Below are positions 6,580 through 14,652 of a stretch of DNA of 14,652 nucleotides, piece after piece; the stretch's first letter is position 1; each line of letters opens with the position of its first letter. Source of the stretch: CAINVV01 sp964506325 (GTDB lineage: Bacteria; Bacteroidota; Bacteroidia; Bacteroidales; Prolixibacteraceae); the NCBI GenBank assembly GCA_964506325.1, contig CAZDLO010000091.1:1-14652 (forward strand), read 5' to 3'. A program made the position numbers and the translations under genes. The notes under the pieces were generated by a model. The model saw nothing but the letters and a program-made list of their open reading frames with translations. It searched no databases and was not told where the DNA came from.

Positions 6580-8016
6580 CTAATTCCCAAATGGTTCCAG
6601 TCCCAGTTCTTTTCCTTTCATCAGCATATACTGGTATGCTTCTTCGTAGTTGTTGTGGATTTCTCCTTCCAGTATGGCCTCTTTGATCGCCGACTTGATG
6701 ATACCGATCTCTTTGCATGGCTGAAGCTGAAAGGTCTCCATAATCATCTCCCCGGTAACTGGTGGTTGAAAATTCCGAATGGCATCCTTTTCTTCAATTT
6801 CTTTCAACTTTTCACGAACCAGTTGGAAATTGGACAAAAAGCGGTTCACTTTCTCCTCGTTTTTTGAAGTGATGTCAGCTTCACACAATGTCATCAGTTC
6901 ATCAATGTCGTCCCCTGCATCAAATAGCAGGCGCCGAATGGCCGAGTCTGTAACTTCCTCTTCAGATAATACAATCGGCCGCATGTGGAGGAGTACCATT
7001 TTCTGCACAAACCTCATTTTCTCATTGAGGGGTAATTTCAGCCTGTCGAATAGTTTAGGGACCATCTTTTCACCAACAAAATTGTGGGCATGGAAAGTCC
7101 AGCCCAGTGCCGGGGAAAATCTTTTGGTAACAGGCTTGGCTACATCATGTAACAGTGCTGACCACCTGAGCCACAGGTTGTCGGTATTGACGCAGATACG
7201 GTCCAGAACCTCGAGGGTGTGGTAAAAATTATCCTTGTGATAGATGCCATTGATGCTCTCCCTGCCTTTCAGATTTTGAATTTCCGGAAGGATTATTTTC
7301 AGTATACCACAGGTTTCCAATAATTTAAATCCAATGGATGGTTTATCCGAGAGAATTATTTTATTGAGTTCTTCTGTGATGCGCTCTTTTGAAACTATGT
7401 TGATTCTCTCGGCTTGCCTGCTGATTGAGGTGAAGGTCTCTTCCTCAATCCGGAAGTTTAACTGGGAGGCAAAACGTATTGCCCGCATCATCCGGAGGGG
7501 ATCATCAGAAAAGGTAATTTCAGGATCAAGGGGAGTACGGATCAGTTTGCTTTGCAGATCCTCCATTCCATTGAAGGGATCGATCACATCCCCATAATTT
7601 TCCTTGTTGAGGGATATTGCCAATGTATTGATGGTAAAATCGCGCCTGTTTTGATCATCCTCCAGTGTCCCTCCCTCCACAAAAGGTTTACGACTGTCCA
7701 AACGGTATGATTCCTTCCTGGTTCCAACAAACTCAAAATCAATATCTTTGTCACGAAACATGGCAGTACCGAAATTTTTGAAAACAGTAACTTTCAGTTT
7801 CGGGTGAATGGCGAAGGCCACTTTCTGTGCAAGGCCGATACCGCTGCCAACTGTCACAATGTCAATATCGCAATGCTCTTTTATCCGGTACATCAGAAGA
7901 TCCCTGACAAAGCCCCCGATCACATAGGTTTCAAGACCTTCGGCATCGGCAATTGACCCAATCAGTGATAAGGTGGGATGTTTCAGGTGTTCTTTTAAAT
8001 TAAGCAATTCCGGCAT
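6580..8016 (-). CDS. CCA-adding tRNA nucleotidyltransferase with HD domain
   Basis: Class II tRNA nucleotidyltransferase / poly(A) polymerase family protein of 478 aa that adds or repairs the 3' CCA end of tRNAs. Visible motifs: GGFVRD (34-39), DID with the metal-binding Asp50 and Asp52, RRDFTINTLA (124-133) for nucleotide binding, and DPLRMMRAIRFA (172-183). A C-terminal HD phosphohydrolase domain has H290-D291 in LLHDVAKP. The HD arrangement is common in Bacteroidota homologues and may act on 2',3'-cyclic or phosphorylated ends. An AGGAGG-like site (GGAGG) lies 17 bases before the ATG, too far for a standard Shine-Dalgarno site. It follows murF on the same strand after 155 bases with no clear terminator, so read-through from murF is likely. 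CCA addition is favoured over poly(A) polymerase activity. Confidence 0.93.
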   Translation of the reverse strand: MPELLNLKEHLKHPTLSLIGSIADAEGLETYVIGGFVRDLLMYRIKEHCDIDIVTVGSGIGLAQKVAFAIHPKLKVTVFKNFGTAMFRDKDIDFEFVGTRKESYRLDSRKPFVEGGTLEDDQNRRDFTINTLAISLNKENYGDVIDPFNGMEDLQSKLIRTPLDPEITFSDDPLRMMRAIRFASQLNFRIEEETFTSISRQAERINIVSKERITEELNKIILSDKPSIGFKLLETCGILKIILPEIQNLKGRESINGIYHKDNFYHTLEVLDRICVNTDNLWLRWSALLHDVAKPVTKRFSPALGWTFHAHNFVGEKMVPKLFDRLKLPLNEKMRFVQKMVLLHMRPIVLSEEEVTDSAIRRLLFDAGDDIDELMTLCEADITSKNEEKVNRFLSNFQLVREKLKEIEEKDAIRNFQPPVTGEMIMETFQLQPCKEIGIIKSAIKEAILEGEIHNNYEEAYQYMLMKGKELGLEPFGN

Positions 8017-8050
8017 TGTTGGTATTCTGTTTTCCTCCGTTATTTATCTG

Positions 8051-8073
8051 CTGTCCCGGTATATCCGGACAGG
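8051..8073. repeat. GTCC-GG hairpin in the murF-CCA gene gap
   Basis: CTGTCC (8051-8056) and GGACAG (8067-8072) are perfect arms, with partly pairing CGG / TCC inside. The element resembles the hairpin at 11083-11103 (TGTCC..GG arms with CCGGACA). It sits about 35 bases before the CCA gene start on the minus strand. Confidence 0.45.
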
Positions 8074-8074
8074 A

Positions 8075-8096
8075 ACTGAAAAAGTATTTTTTCAGT
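8075..8096. other. A/T hairpin before the CCA gene
   Basis: ACTGAAAAA (8075-8083) and TTTTTCAGT (8088-8096) form a 9-base-pair perfect stem with a 4-base loop, next to the hairpin at 8051-8072. It might be part of a weak terminator or a mRNA processing signal between murF and the CCA gene; no T-run follows on the minus strand. Confidence 0.4.
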
Positions 8097-8171
8097 CTGT
8101 TAATGATCATCTATTCTTTCTATACTGCAAAACTGCCTTTTTGTTTCCGGAAATTCAATGCTTAAGATTTT

Positions 8172-9464
8172 TCAGAGATCGGCAATAATTGTTTCCAGTC
8201 TCATTCCCCTTGATCCTTTGATCAATAAAAAGTATTCGGATAATTGCATTTCCTTGAGAAAAGACCTGAGTTCTTCCGATTGTTTAAAATGCCTGAATGT
8301 GCCTGGAAGTAGGCAGGTTTCAAAATGCAGGCCAACAAGAAGCACTATTTCAAGCTTAAGGGTCAAGAGCAAATCAACGATTTCCTGATGCTCCCTGGCA
8401 GCGTCCTCCCCAAGTTCAAGCATGTCCCCAAGGATTACCCCCTTTTTTGGTGAGGCAAGCTGGTCAAAATTCACAAGGGCTGCCCGCATACTGCTGGGGT
8501 TGGCATTGTAGGCATCCATCAACAGTTTGTTCTTACCGGTTGTGACCATTTGTGACCTGTTGTTGTCGGGTTGGTAACTCTCAACAGCGCTGGCAATGTT
8601 GTTCGGACTGATGCCGAAATGCAGTCCTATTGCAGCTGCAGCCATTATATTTTCGAAATTATATTTACCTACAAGCCGTGTTTTGACGTACAGCCAGCCT
8701 TTTGGGAAAAGCAGTTTCAATTCCAGGAAAGGATCAGCATTTATGATCTCTCCTTCCAGGCTTTCGGGGTCTTTTCCGGTAGAATATCCTACCTGTTTGG
8801 TTTTACCTGTATGGGAAAGGAGAATATGATTGGCTTTGTTGATAAATATGGTACCGTTATTTCCCTCCAGGAAACGATACAACTCAGTCTTGGTCTGAAT
8901 GACTCCCTCAAAAGAACCGAAACCTTCCAGGTGAGCCCTGCCAACATTGGTAATCATTCCATAGTCAGGTAAGGCAATCTGGCACAGTTCATTTATCTCT
9001 CCAGGGTGATTGGCCCCCATCTCAATGACACCCAGCTGGGTGTCGGGTTTCAGAGATAGCAAAGTAAGGGGCACCCCAATGTGATTGTTCAGGTTTCCCC
9101 TGGTGTAAACAATGTTGAATTTTTCAGAAAGTACTTTTGCAACCAACTCTTTGGTCGTTGTTTTTCCGTTTGTTCCCGTGATGGCCAGAATTGGAATGCC
9201 CAGTTCCTGACGGTGATGCCTGGCCAGATTCTGAAGTGTTTCCAGAACATTGTCTACCAATATCATTCTTTCGCTGACAGCAAATTCCTCTTCATCGATC
9301 ACGGCATAGGATGCACCATTTTCGATGGCCAACGATGCAAACGCATTCCCATTGAAATTTTCACCTTTGAGGGCAAAAAAGATGCTGCCATCTTCAATTT
9401 TCCGGCTGTCTGTTGTAATGCGGGGATGGGACAGGTAAACCTGGTAGAGCGCTTGTATTTCCAT
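8172..9464 (-). CDS. murF: UDP-MurNAc-tripeptide--D-Ala-D-Ala ligase
   Basis: Cytoplasmic Mur ligase of 430 aa that adds D-Ala-D-Ala to the UDP-MurNAc-tripeptide, completing the pentapeptide precursor of peptidoglycan. The N-terminal uridine-binding domain shows TTDSRKIEDGSIFFALKG (17-34). The ATP-binding P-loop is ITGTNGKTTTKE (95-106). Further Mur/MurF motifs: EMGANHPGEI (148-157), NVGRAHLEGFGS (173-184), LVGKYNFENIMAA (264-276), DAYNANPSSMRAAL (317-330, MurF-specific), LGDMLELGE (345-353) and KGSRGMRLE (416-424). The position downstream of gldJ is of interest because the two are separated by a strong terminator, so murF probably has its own promoter in the 111-base gap, though none was clear. 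No Shine-Dalgarno site is seen. Confidence 0.97.
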   Translation of the reverse strand: MEIQALYQVYLSHPRITTDSRKIEDGSIFFALKGENFNGNAFASLAIENGASYAVIDEEEFAVSERMILVDNVLETLQNLARHHRQELGIPILAITGTNGKTTTKELVAKVLSEKFNIVYTRGNLNNHIGVPLTLLSLKPDTQLGVIEMGANHPGEINELCQIALPDYGMITNVGRAHLEGFGSFEGVIQTKTELYRFLEGNNGTIFINKANHILLSHTGKTKQVGYSTGKDPESLEGEIINADPFLELKLLFPKGWLYVKTRLVGKYNFENIMAAAAIGLHFGISPNNIASAVESYQPDNNRSQMVTTGKNKLLMDAYNANPSSMRAALVNFDQLASPKKGVILGDMLELGEDAAREHQEIVDLLLTLKLEIVLLVGLHFETCLLPGTFRHFKQSEELRSFLKEMQLSEYFLLIKGSRGMRLETIIADL

Positions 9465-9540
9465 AGGCCAGACGTATACTTAAACCTGTAAGGATTTTAA
9501 AAACGATGGAGGGGAGGATATCTTTGAAAATGTAAAGTCT

Positions 9541-9569
9541 AAAAAAAACCTCATCCGGAGATGAGGTTT
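9541..9569 (-). terminator. Rho-independent terminator after gldJ
   Basis: On the minus strand, AAACCTCAT (plus bases 9569-9561) pairs with ATGAGGTTT (9554-9546) around a 6-base loop and runs into a U-tract (A-run 9541-9548 on the plus strand). It begins 7 bases after the gldJ stop and should separate gldJ from murF. Confidence 0.92.
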
Positions 9570-9575
9570 CTGTGA

Positions 9576-11024
9576 TTATTGTTGTGGTGAATCTCCCAAC
9601 TTTGTCATGGCACAGCGGAAACCTATGTCATTGGTCGACTTCCTTTCGTCCATATATCTCCTGGTACCAGGCCCGAGCCAATAGGTTCTGTCTTTCCAGC
9701 CTCCACCTTTGTAGACCCTTGTACGGTCTGTAATCCTGGGCAAAAAGTTGTCTTTTGCATATGGATACATGGTATCGGTACTCAGGCTGCTTTTTACAGT
9801 GTCATTTTTGTTCTTCCAGAAATTCTCTTCCAGGTTGGATTGGAAATCACCATCCCTGTAATTGGTATAATTGGCAACAGTGTCCTTCACCATCTCACCA
9901 TACTGATTTCTTGAAAATCCGTTGGTTGAATCTTTGTGGAAATTCGTGTAAACGCTTCCCCTGAGAGGCTGGAATTCATTGAATTCCTGGAACGATGTAG
10001 GTCTGTAAACATCCTGAACCCATTCATTGACATTTCCTGCCATGCAGTAAAGTCCGAGATCATTCGGAGGAAAAGAACTTACAGGAGCAGTAATCTCGAA
10101 TCCATCATTCAGTGCACCTGCTACCCCCATATAGTCGCCCCGGCCCCTTACGCTGTTTGCAAGGAATACACCTCGCTCTTTCTTGGCAATTGAACGTATC
10201 TGATTTCCATTCCATGGATAAATCCTCCTGTCGGTCACGACCTCATCATCCAAATTGCCAATGAGTCCAAGTGCCGCAAACTCCCATTCAGCTTCGGTTG
10301 GGAGACGATAGCGCGGAAGAACTATTCCGTCTGACATACTTGTCCTTCTTGTTGCTCCGTCTTTGCCAAGGTCCTTCAACGGGCGATTCCCGTCTGTTCC
10401 GTTGTAAAGACCGTTCAGGTAGCTGTCAGAAGTAAATACCTCCTGACCGTTCTGCTTCGTATCTTCAGCAAGTATCCGTTCGTTGATTAAAACTCTTTCA
10501 TTGACCCTGTCAGTTCTCCATTTACAGTAGTTGTTTGCCTGGATCCAGCTAACACCGACAACAGGGTATTGAGCATAGGCGGCATGCCGTAAATAATTCT
10601 CGAGATAGGGCTCATTGTAGGCAAGTTCATGTCTCCAGACCAGTGTGTCGGGTAGAGCCGCGGTGTAAACCTCAGGATTGTTGGGATAAACCCTTTGAAG
10701 CCAGTAAAGGTATTCTCTCCAGTCGACGTTTCGCACTTCAGTTTCGTCGATAAAAAAGGACGCAACAGTTACACGTCTTCCAATATTATTGGTTTCATAC
10801 ATAACATCCTGTTCTACCCGGCCCATCGGAAATGTTCCACCCTGAACAAAAACCAGTCCGGGCCCGGTATTCTGCATATACCCTTCCCTGTATTCGAATC
10901 CCCCGTTTTTTGGATCATTGTAAGACCATCCAGTGGTAGAGGATGCGGATTTTTTCTTCGGCAACAGACTGCATGAGGCAGCCAGAAGACTGATAGACAG
11001 TAATATAACCGTATAAAATTTCAT
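9576..11024 (-). CDS. gldJ: Gliding motility / T9SS lipoprotein GldJ
   Basis: Outer-membrane-associated lipoprotein of 482 aa with a formylglycine-generating-enzyme (SUMF1) fold, needed in Flavobacterium for gliding and for stability of the type IX secretion motor protein GldK. A signal peptide with lipobox LAASC gives lipidated Cys18. Fold motifs: PGLVFVQGGTFPMG (55-68), PVVGVSWIQANNYCKWR (154-170), RYRLPTEAEWEFAALGL (238-254), GLYCMAGNVNEWVQDVY (324-340), KGGGWKDRTYWLGPGTRRY (439-457) and NDIGFRCAMT (465-474). The two active-site Cys of true FGE, expected within the WKDRTYWLG stretch, are missing, so it is structural and not an enzyme. GldJ-type signatures such as GRVEQDVMYETNN, DWREYLYWLQRVYPNNPEVY and RGRGDYMGVAGALNDG favour GldJ over GldK/PorK. 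It diverges from porU and ends in a terminator. Confidence 0.92.
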   Translation of the reverse strand: MKFYTVILLSISLLAASCSLLPKKKSASSTTGWSYNDPKNGGFEYREGYMQNTGPGLVFVQGGTFPMGRVEQDVMYETNNIGRRVTVASFFIDETEVRNVDWREYLYWLQRVYPNNPEVYTAALPDTLVWRHELAYNEPYLENYLRHAAYAQYPVVGVSWIQANNYCKWRTDRVNERVLINERILAEDTKQNGQEVFTSDSYLNGLYNGTDGNRPLKDLGKDGATRRTSMSDGIVLPRYRLPTEAEWEFAALGLIGNLDDEVVTDRRIYPWNGNQIRSIAKKERGVFLANSVRGRGDYMGVAGALNDGFEITAPVSSFPPNDLGLYCMAGNVNEWVQDVYRPTSFQEFNEFQPLRGSVYTNFHKDSTNGFSRNQYGEMVKDTVANYTNYRDGDFQSNLEENFWKNKNDTVKSSLSTDTMYPYAKDNFLPRITDRTRVYKGGGWKDRTYWLGPGTRRYMDERKSTNDIGFRCAMTKLGDSPQQ

Positions 11025-11082
11025 ATAGCTTTAGAAGTTAAATCCTTATAATGAATTCAATATTTATCTCAGGCAGGTCAAT

Positions 11083-11103
11083 TGTCCGGGCAAATACCGG
11101 ACA
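11083..11103. repeat. Perfect hairpin in the gldJ leader
   Basis: TGTCCGG (11083-11089) and CCGGACA (11097-11103) form a perfect 7-base-pair stem with a 7-base loop, 59-79 bases before the gldJ start. If the promoter candidate near 11129 is right, it lies in the gldJ mRNA leader. Similar to the hairpin at 8051-8072. Confidence 0.5.
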
Positions 11104-11128
11104 TTAACTTATGTATCTACTATTGATA

Positions 11129-11171
11129 CAAATATATAGCAAATTAATAAAATTACATTCATTTTTTCAAC
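11129..11171 (-). promoter_or_regulatory. Candidate gldJ promoter region
   Basis: On the minus strand, TATATTTG (plus 11136-11129) fully matches TAnnTTTG. A second overlapping -7-like box, TTAATTTG (11147-11140), has a GTTG -33-like box (11171-11168) at a 20-base spacing. Either would give a gldJ leader of about 100 bases. No matching promoter for porU was clear on the plus strand. Confidence 0.4.
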
Positions 11172-11299
11172 ATTGAACTTCACTTTACCTGTGTATTTTT
11201 TTAGATTTATTCAAGCTGCTCCGCGGAAAAATCTTTTCTTTGTCTGTATCAGGCAATTTGTTCCATTTTTCGGATTCCAATTATTGAAGTCTAAAGTCA

Positions 11300-11316
11300 A
11301 TTAATCGATGATTAAT
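11300..11316. other. Palindrome spanning the porU start codon
   Basis: ATTAATC (11300-11306) and GATTAAT (11310-11316) are perfect arms around GAT; the porU ATG (11308-11310) lies at the centre. It could be a regulator site or a weak mRNA hairpin hiding the start codon. AT-rich, so chance is possible. Confidence 0.4.
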
Positions 11317-14300
11317 CGCCTTATAATCAGATTTTTAATATTATTTTATTTCGCAAGGATAGCAGGCGTTGTTCATGCCAGCCCCTCTGTGTCCGGTTCC
11401 CTTTTTGCTAGTGGCAAATGGTTGAAAATTGAAACTCCTTCAGTAGGTGTACATAAAATTTATTATTCGTGGCTCAAAAATATCGGGTTTTTACATCCGG
11501 AAAGAGTCAGAATTTTTGGCAGCCGAAATGAGGTAACGGCAATTTGGAACATAAATTCTTCCGGAAACACGCCTGTTCAGCTTCCTTTTTTGACGCACAA
11601 AGAAAGAAATGGTGACACCTCGGTGCTTTTTTATGTTCAGGGGCCAGTCTGCTGGAGGTTTGATGCAGAATCGGGTCGGTATGTTCCATCACGGAACCAG
11701 GCAGCCAGGGGTAAATCGTATTATTACCTGACGGAAGATGCCGGCACAGACCTGGTTATGCCCTTATCCGTTCAGCCTCCGGGGAATCCTGATATCGTGG
11801 TAACCGGGTTTGATGATTTTGTTCTGTGGGAGGAGGAGAATGTCAACTTACTTGAATCAGGGAGCCGTTGGTTTACTACCTTGTTACCTGGCAACGGCGT
11901 TCTTTCAAAGAATTTCAAAATCACCAGCCGGTTGGAAAATGAGCCGGTGAAACTGAACCTTTATGCCGCCGGAAGGAGTGAAATGACCTCCGGGCTGGAG
12001 GTTTCCGTCAACGGAAATATTTTGGGAAATATCGCTTTCAGCCAGGTCAGTACTGCTTCAGGAAGTGATTATGCAAGGCTTGACTCGCTGAAATCCAGCG
12101 GTATAATCCCCGGAGCGGACCTGACGCTCTCCATGAAACGCACCGGGTTAGCCAACAGTCAGTGCTGGTTCGATTATGCAACCCTTCAGTTTCGGTGTAA
12201 TCTGAATTACAATGGTTTGCCGCTTGTTTTCAGGGACGCAAAAAATCAGGGAGGGGATAAGGTGCTGGAATTCAGAGTAAACGGATCCGGATCAGGTTTA
12301 ACAATCCTTGATATTACAGATCCGCTGGCACCCTCCCAAATTGCTTACCAACAGGTAAATGGTCAGCTGCTTTTTAAATCCACCAATGAAAAACCGAAAA
12401 ACTACCTTCTCTTTGATCCCTCTTCAGAATATCCGTCCCCGGCAATTTCAGAAGAGGTCAAAAATGCAGACCTGGTGAACCTTGGAGCCCCGGAATATCT
12501 GATTCTTACTCCCGCTTTTTTACTAGGACAGGCGAATCGCCTTGCATCTTTTCACAGGCAGGTGGACGGGCAGACCGTTGAAGTAGTCACCACTGAATCA
12601 GTCTTTAACGAGTATTCAGGAGGTTACCCCGACATTTATGCCCTCCGGTATTTTATCAGGTCTCTCTTTGAAAAAAAGAGCGGTACGGAAGGGCCTATGC
12701 TGAAATACCTGTTGCTTTTCGGGAAAGGGACCTTCGACCCCGTACACCCTTCCGGTGAAAGTAATCCAAACTGGATTCCGTCTTTTCAATCGGAAAACTC
12801 ATTGAACAACATTAGTTCTTATGTTACTGATGATTTTTTTGGGCAGTTTGAATCTTCTGAGAAATATTCAATGGCCGCTCCGGTCATCGGAATTGGCAGG
12901 ATTCCCGCTGTATCTGAGGAAGAGGCTGTAACAGCAGTTGACAAGATTATTCATTACCATGAAGCCCGTACGCTGGGAGAATGGCGCAACAACCTGACGT
13001 TTATCGGAGATGATGAGGACAATAACATCCACACCAATGATTCCGAGACGCTCACTGATTATATCAATGAAAAAAATCCTGAATACCATACGGGTAAAAT
13101 CTATCTGGACGCTTATCCGCAAGTATTAAGTCCGGAGGAGCGGTATCCTGCTGCAACTGAGGCCATCCTCCGTTCAGTCAGGTCAGGAAGCTTGATAGTT
13201 AATTATATAGGTCATGCCAGCGAAGATGGTTTGGCCCATGAAAGGGTGCTGGCAGCAGCTGATATCGAAGCCATGACAAACAGGGACAGGTTGCCGCTTT
13301 TTGTTACGGCAACCTGTGAATTCAGCAGATGGGACATGGTAATGAAAAGATCTGCCGGAGAAAAATTGCTGTTTAATCCGGCCGGAGGTGCCATCGCCCT
13401 GTTATCGGCTACCAGGCTGGTTTATGCAGCTTCCAATTTTGAAATAAACAAAAGCTTTTTTAAGTATGCCTTTCAAAAGGATGCCTCAGGCGTTCCTTAC
13501 AGGCTGGGTGATTTGATCCGCCTGACAAAAAGCGAAAACACCGGGAGTATCAATACATTGAAGTTTTGCCTGCTTGGGGATCCGGCTCTTCGTCTTAACT
13601 ATCCGGAATACGGCTGTAAAGATTTAGAAATCAATAATCAGCCTGCAGGTCAGAACCTGGCTAGCGCTTCCCCGCTTAGCCAGGTAACCATCAAAGGAGA
13701 GATACAGGACAGGGCAGCAAAGAAATTGGAAATGTTTAACGGCAGTCTCTCCGTAACTGTATACGATCAGCCTTCAGGTAAAAGGACATTGGGTAATGGC
13801 GGATTAGCTGCTTTTACCTACCGGGTTCAGGATAACATCCTGTTCAAGGGTACAGTGCCAGTGAAGAATGGCAGCTATGAATATTCTTTTGTAGTACCGA
13901 AGGATGTCAGTTTTAACAGCGGCGCGGGGCTGATCAGGTATTATTTCTCTGATGGAAATAAGGATGGTAACGGAGCATTTGCCGGGATCAGGTTTAACGG
14001 TACCGATGTGCCATCATTTTCGGATTTTAAAGGGCCGGACATTCAACTTTTCCTGGAAAATAAAAAATTCAGGGACGGAGATGCAGTATCACAAAAACCA
14101 CTTCTTCTGGCTGTTTTGAATGACGCAAGCGGCATCAACACCTCCGGAACAGGTATTGGGCATGATATTATCCTCGAACTGGATGGTGACATTGTTTCGG
14201 CCCTGGCGGTAAGCGATTATTACCAGGCCGATCCCGGAAGCTGGACTTCAGGAACCCTCAGTTACCCGCTTTCATCCTTGTCTGAAGGTGAACATATACT

Positions 14301-14652
14301 GAAATTAAAAGCCTGGGATAACGCCAACAACTCATCCACGGCTACCATCCGGTTCCTGGTAAAAAACGATTTGAAAATTAGCGGGGTGCTGAATTTTCCG
14401 AATCCTTTTACTGACAAGACTAACTTTATAATCAACCAGAACCGCTTCAATGAATTTTTTCAGGTGAACCTTGATGTCAGCGATTTATCTGGCCGGATAA
14501 TAAGTTCTTCTACACGGTCGTTGGGTTCCGGAGGTTATGAGATCTACGGACCTACCTGGGACCCGGGGCAGCTGAGTCCGGTCCCGGCGGCCGGGATTTA
14601 TATTTACCGTATAACTCTTACAGGAGAGGATGGAAAGCGGGCTTCCAAAAGC
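11308..14652 (+). CDS. porU: Type IX secretion system sortase PorU (3' end beyond window)
   Basis: PorU is the C25-family (gingipain-like, clan CD) cell-surface peptidase that removes C-terminal signals from T9SS cargo and links cargo to A-LPS. The frame stays open from ATG 11308 to the window end (1115 codons). An in-frame stop (11302-11304) directly precedes the start, so no longer start exists. Signal peptide about 1-24 (cut near VHA-SP). N-terminal beta domains (about 25-400), then the peptidase: YLLLFGKGTFDP, SYVTDDFFG, VIGIGRIPA, NYIGHASEDGLAHERVL with catalytic His636, TATCEFSRWD with catalytic Cys670, NPAGGAIALLSATRLV and LLGDPALRLNYP (755-766). Ig-like segments follow, and a type A CTD starts at FPNPF (1030-1034) and continues through DVSDLSGR and AGIYIYRITL to GKRASKS at the edge, so only about ten residues are likely missing. 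The residue after the catalytic His is Ala, not the usual Gly. Divergent from gldJ; in related genomes porV often neighbours porU. Confidence 0.95.
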   Translation, partial: MINRLIIRFLILFYFARIAGVVHASPSVSGSLFASGKWLKIETPSVGVHKIYYSWLKNIGFLHPERVRIFGSRNEVTAIWNINSSGNTPVQLPFLTHKERNGDTSVLFYVQGPVCWRFDAESGRYVPSRNQAARGKSYYYLTEDAGTDLVMPLSVQPPGNPDIVVTGFDDFVLWEEENVNLLESGSRWFTTLLPGNGVLSKNFKITSRLENEPVKLNLYAAGRSEMTSGLEVSVNGNILGNIAFSQVSTASGSDYARLDSLKSSGIIPGADLTLSMKRTGLANSQCWFDYATLQFRCNLNYNGLPLVFRDAKNQGGDKVLEFRVNGSGSGLTILDITDPLAPSQIAYQQVNGQLLFKSTNEKPKNYLLFDPSSEYPSPAISEEVKNADLVNLGAPEYLILTPAFLLGQANRLASFHRQVDGQTVEVVTTESVFNEYSGGYPDIYALRYFIRSLFEKKSGTEGPMLKYLLLFGKGTFDPVHPSGESNPNWIPSFQSENSLNNISSYVTDDFFGQFESSEKYSMAAPVIGIGRIPAVSEEEAVTAVDKIIHYHEARTLGEWRNNLTFIGDDEDNNIHTNDSETLTDYINEKNPEYHTGKIYLDAYPQVLSPEERYPAATEAILRSVRSGSLIVNYIGHASEDGLAHERVLAAADIEAMTNRDRLPLFVTATCEFSRWDMVMKRSAGEKLLFNPAGGAIALLSATRLVYAASNFEINKSFFKYAFQKDASGVPYRLGDLIRLTKSENTGSINTLKFCLLGDPALRLNYPEYGCKDLEINNQPAGQNLASASPLSQVTIKGEIQDRAAKKLEMFNGSLSVTVYDQPSGKRTLGNGGLAAFTYRVQDNILFKGTVPVKNGSYEYSFVVPKDVSFNSGAGLIRYYFSDGNKDGNGAFAGIRFNGTDVPSFSDFKGPDIQLFLENKKFRDGDAVSQKPLLLAVLNDASGINTSGTGIGHDIILELDGDIVSALAVSDYYQADPGSWTSGTLSYPLSSLSEGEHILKLKAWDNANNSSTATIRFLVKNDLKISGVLNFPNPFTDKTNFIINQNRFNEFFQVNLDVSDLSGRIISSSTRSLGSGGYEIYGPTWDPGQLSPVPAAGIYIYRITLTGEDGKRASKS

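Noticed and set aside
6655..8388. Plus-strand open frames opposite the CCA gene and the murF 3' end
   Set aside because: Antisense shadows of motif-supported genes with low-complexity, Ser/Arg-rich translations.
9576..11024. Active formylglycine-generating (sulfatase-modifying) enzyme
   Set aside because: The active-site Cys pair is absent and the protein carries GldJ-specific segments and a lipobox.
11308..14652. Secreted gingipain-type virulence protease
   Set aside because: The TATCEFSRWD and LLGDPALRLNYP motifs and the neighbouring gldJ point to the sortase PorU.
1..14652. CRISPR array, tRNA, rRNA, transposon or phage genes
   Set aside because: No regularly spaced repeats, cloverleaf, rRNA segments or mobile-element proteins were seen.

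Overview
The window looks like chromosomal DNA of a member of the Bacteroidota, probably class Bacteroidia. Three things point there: the rpmA-serS order at the left edge, the type IX secretion / gliding genes gldJ and porU at the right edge, and promoter-like TTTG / TAnnTTTG elements with few Shine-Dalgarno sites. No tRNA, rRNA, CRISPR array, insertion sequence or phage gene was seen. Most genes are housekeeping.

Left part (1-1787): the 3' nearly complete end of rpmA (ribosomal protein L27), a strong terminator, serS (seryl-tRNA synthetase) and a second strong terminator. Next (1816-4128) comes a compact plus-strand operon. It has a small ArsR/SdpR-type repressor preceded by a nested palindrome that overlaps its likely promoter, an exported alpha/beta hydrolase with a beta-rich N-terminal domain, and a six-helix SdpI/DUF1648 membrane protein. 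This resembles the Bacillus subtilis sdpRI immunity/autoregulation pair with a secreted hydrolase inserted between the two genes and no toxin gene in view. It is the most unusual system in the window.

Middle (4129-6480): a 424-base non-coding stretch with promoter-like elements, a 16-base perfect palindrome, a hairpin and a 10-base near-repeat, then an APC-family amino acid permease overlapping or abutting a small Ig-like lipoprotein gene.

Right part (6580-14652): on the minus strand, reading right to left, gldJ (catalytically dead FGE-fold lipoprotein of gliding/T9SS) ends in a strong terminator, followed by murF (peptidoglycan precursor ligase) and a CCA-adding tRNA nucleotidyltransferase with an HD domain. 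Divergent from gldJ, on the plus strand, runs porU, the C25-family sortase of the type IX secretion system. It is open at the window edge and lacks only its last few codons. Its conserved catalytic His and Cys are present, but the residue after the His is Ala instead of the usual Gly. GldJ and PorU both serve the T9SS / gliding envelope machinery, and the shared 283-base divergent region holds several palindromes that could coordinate them.
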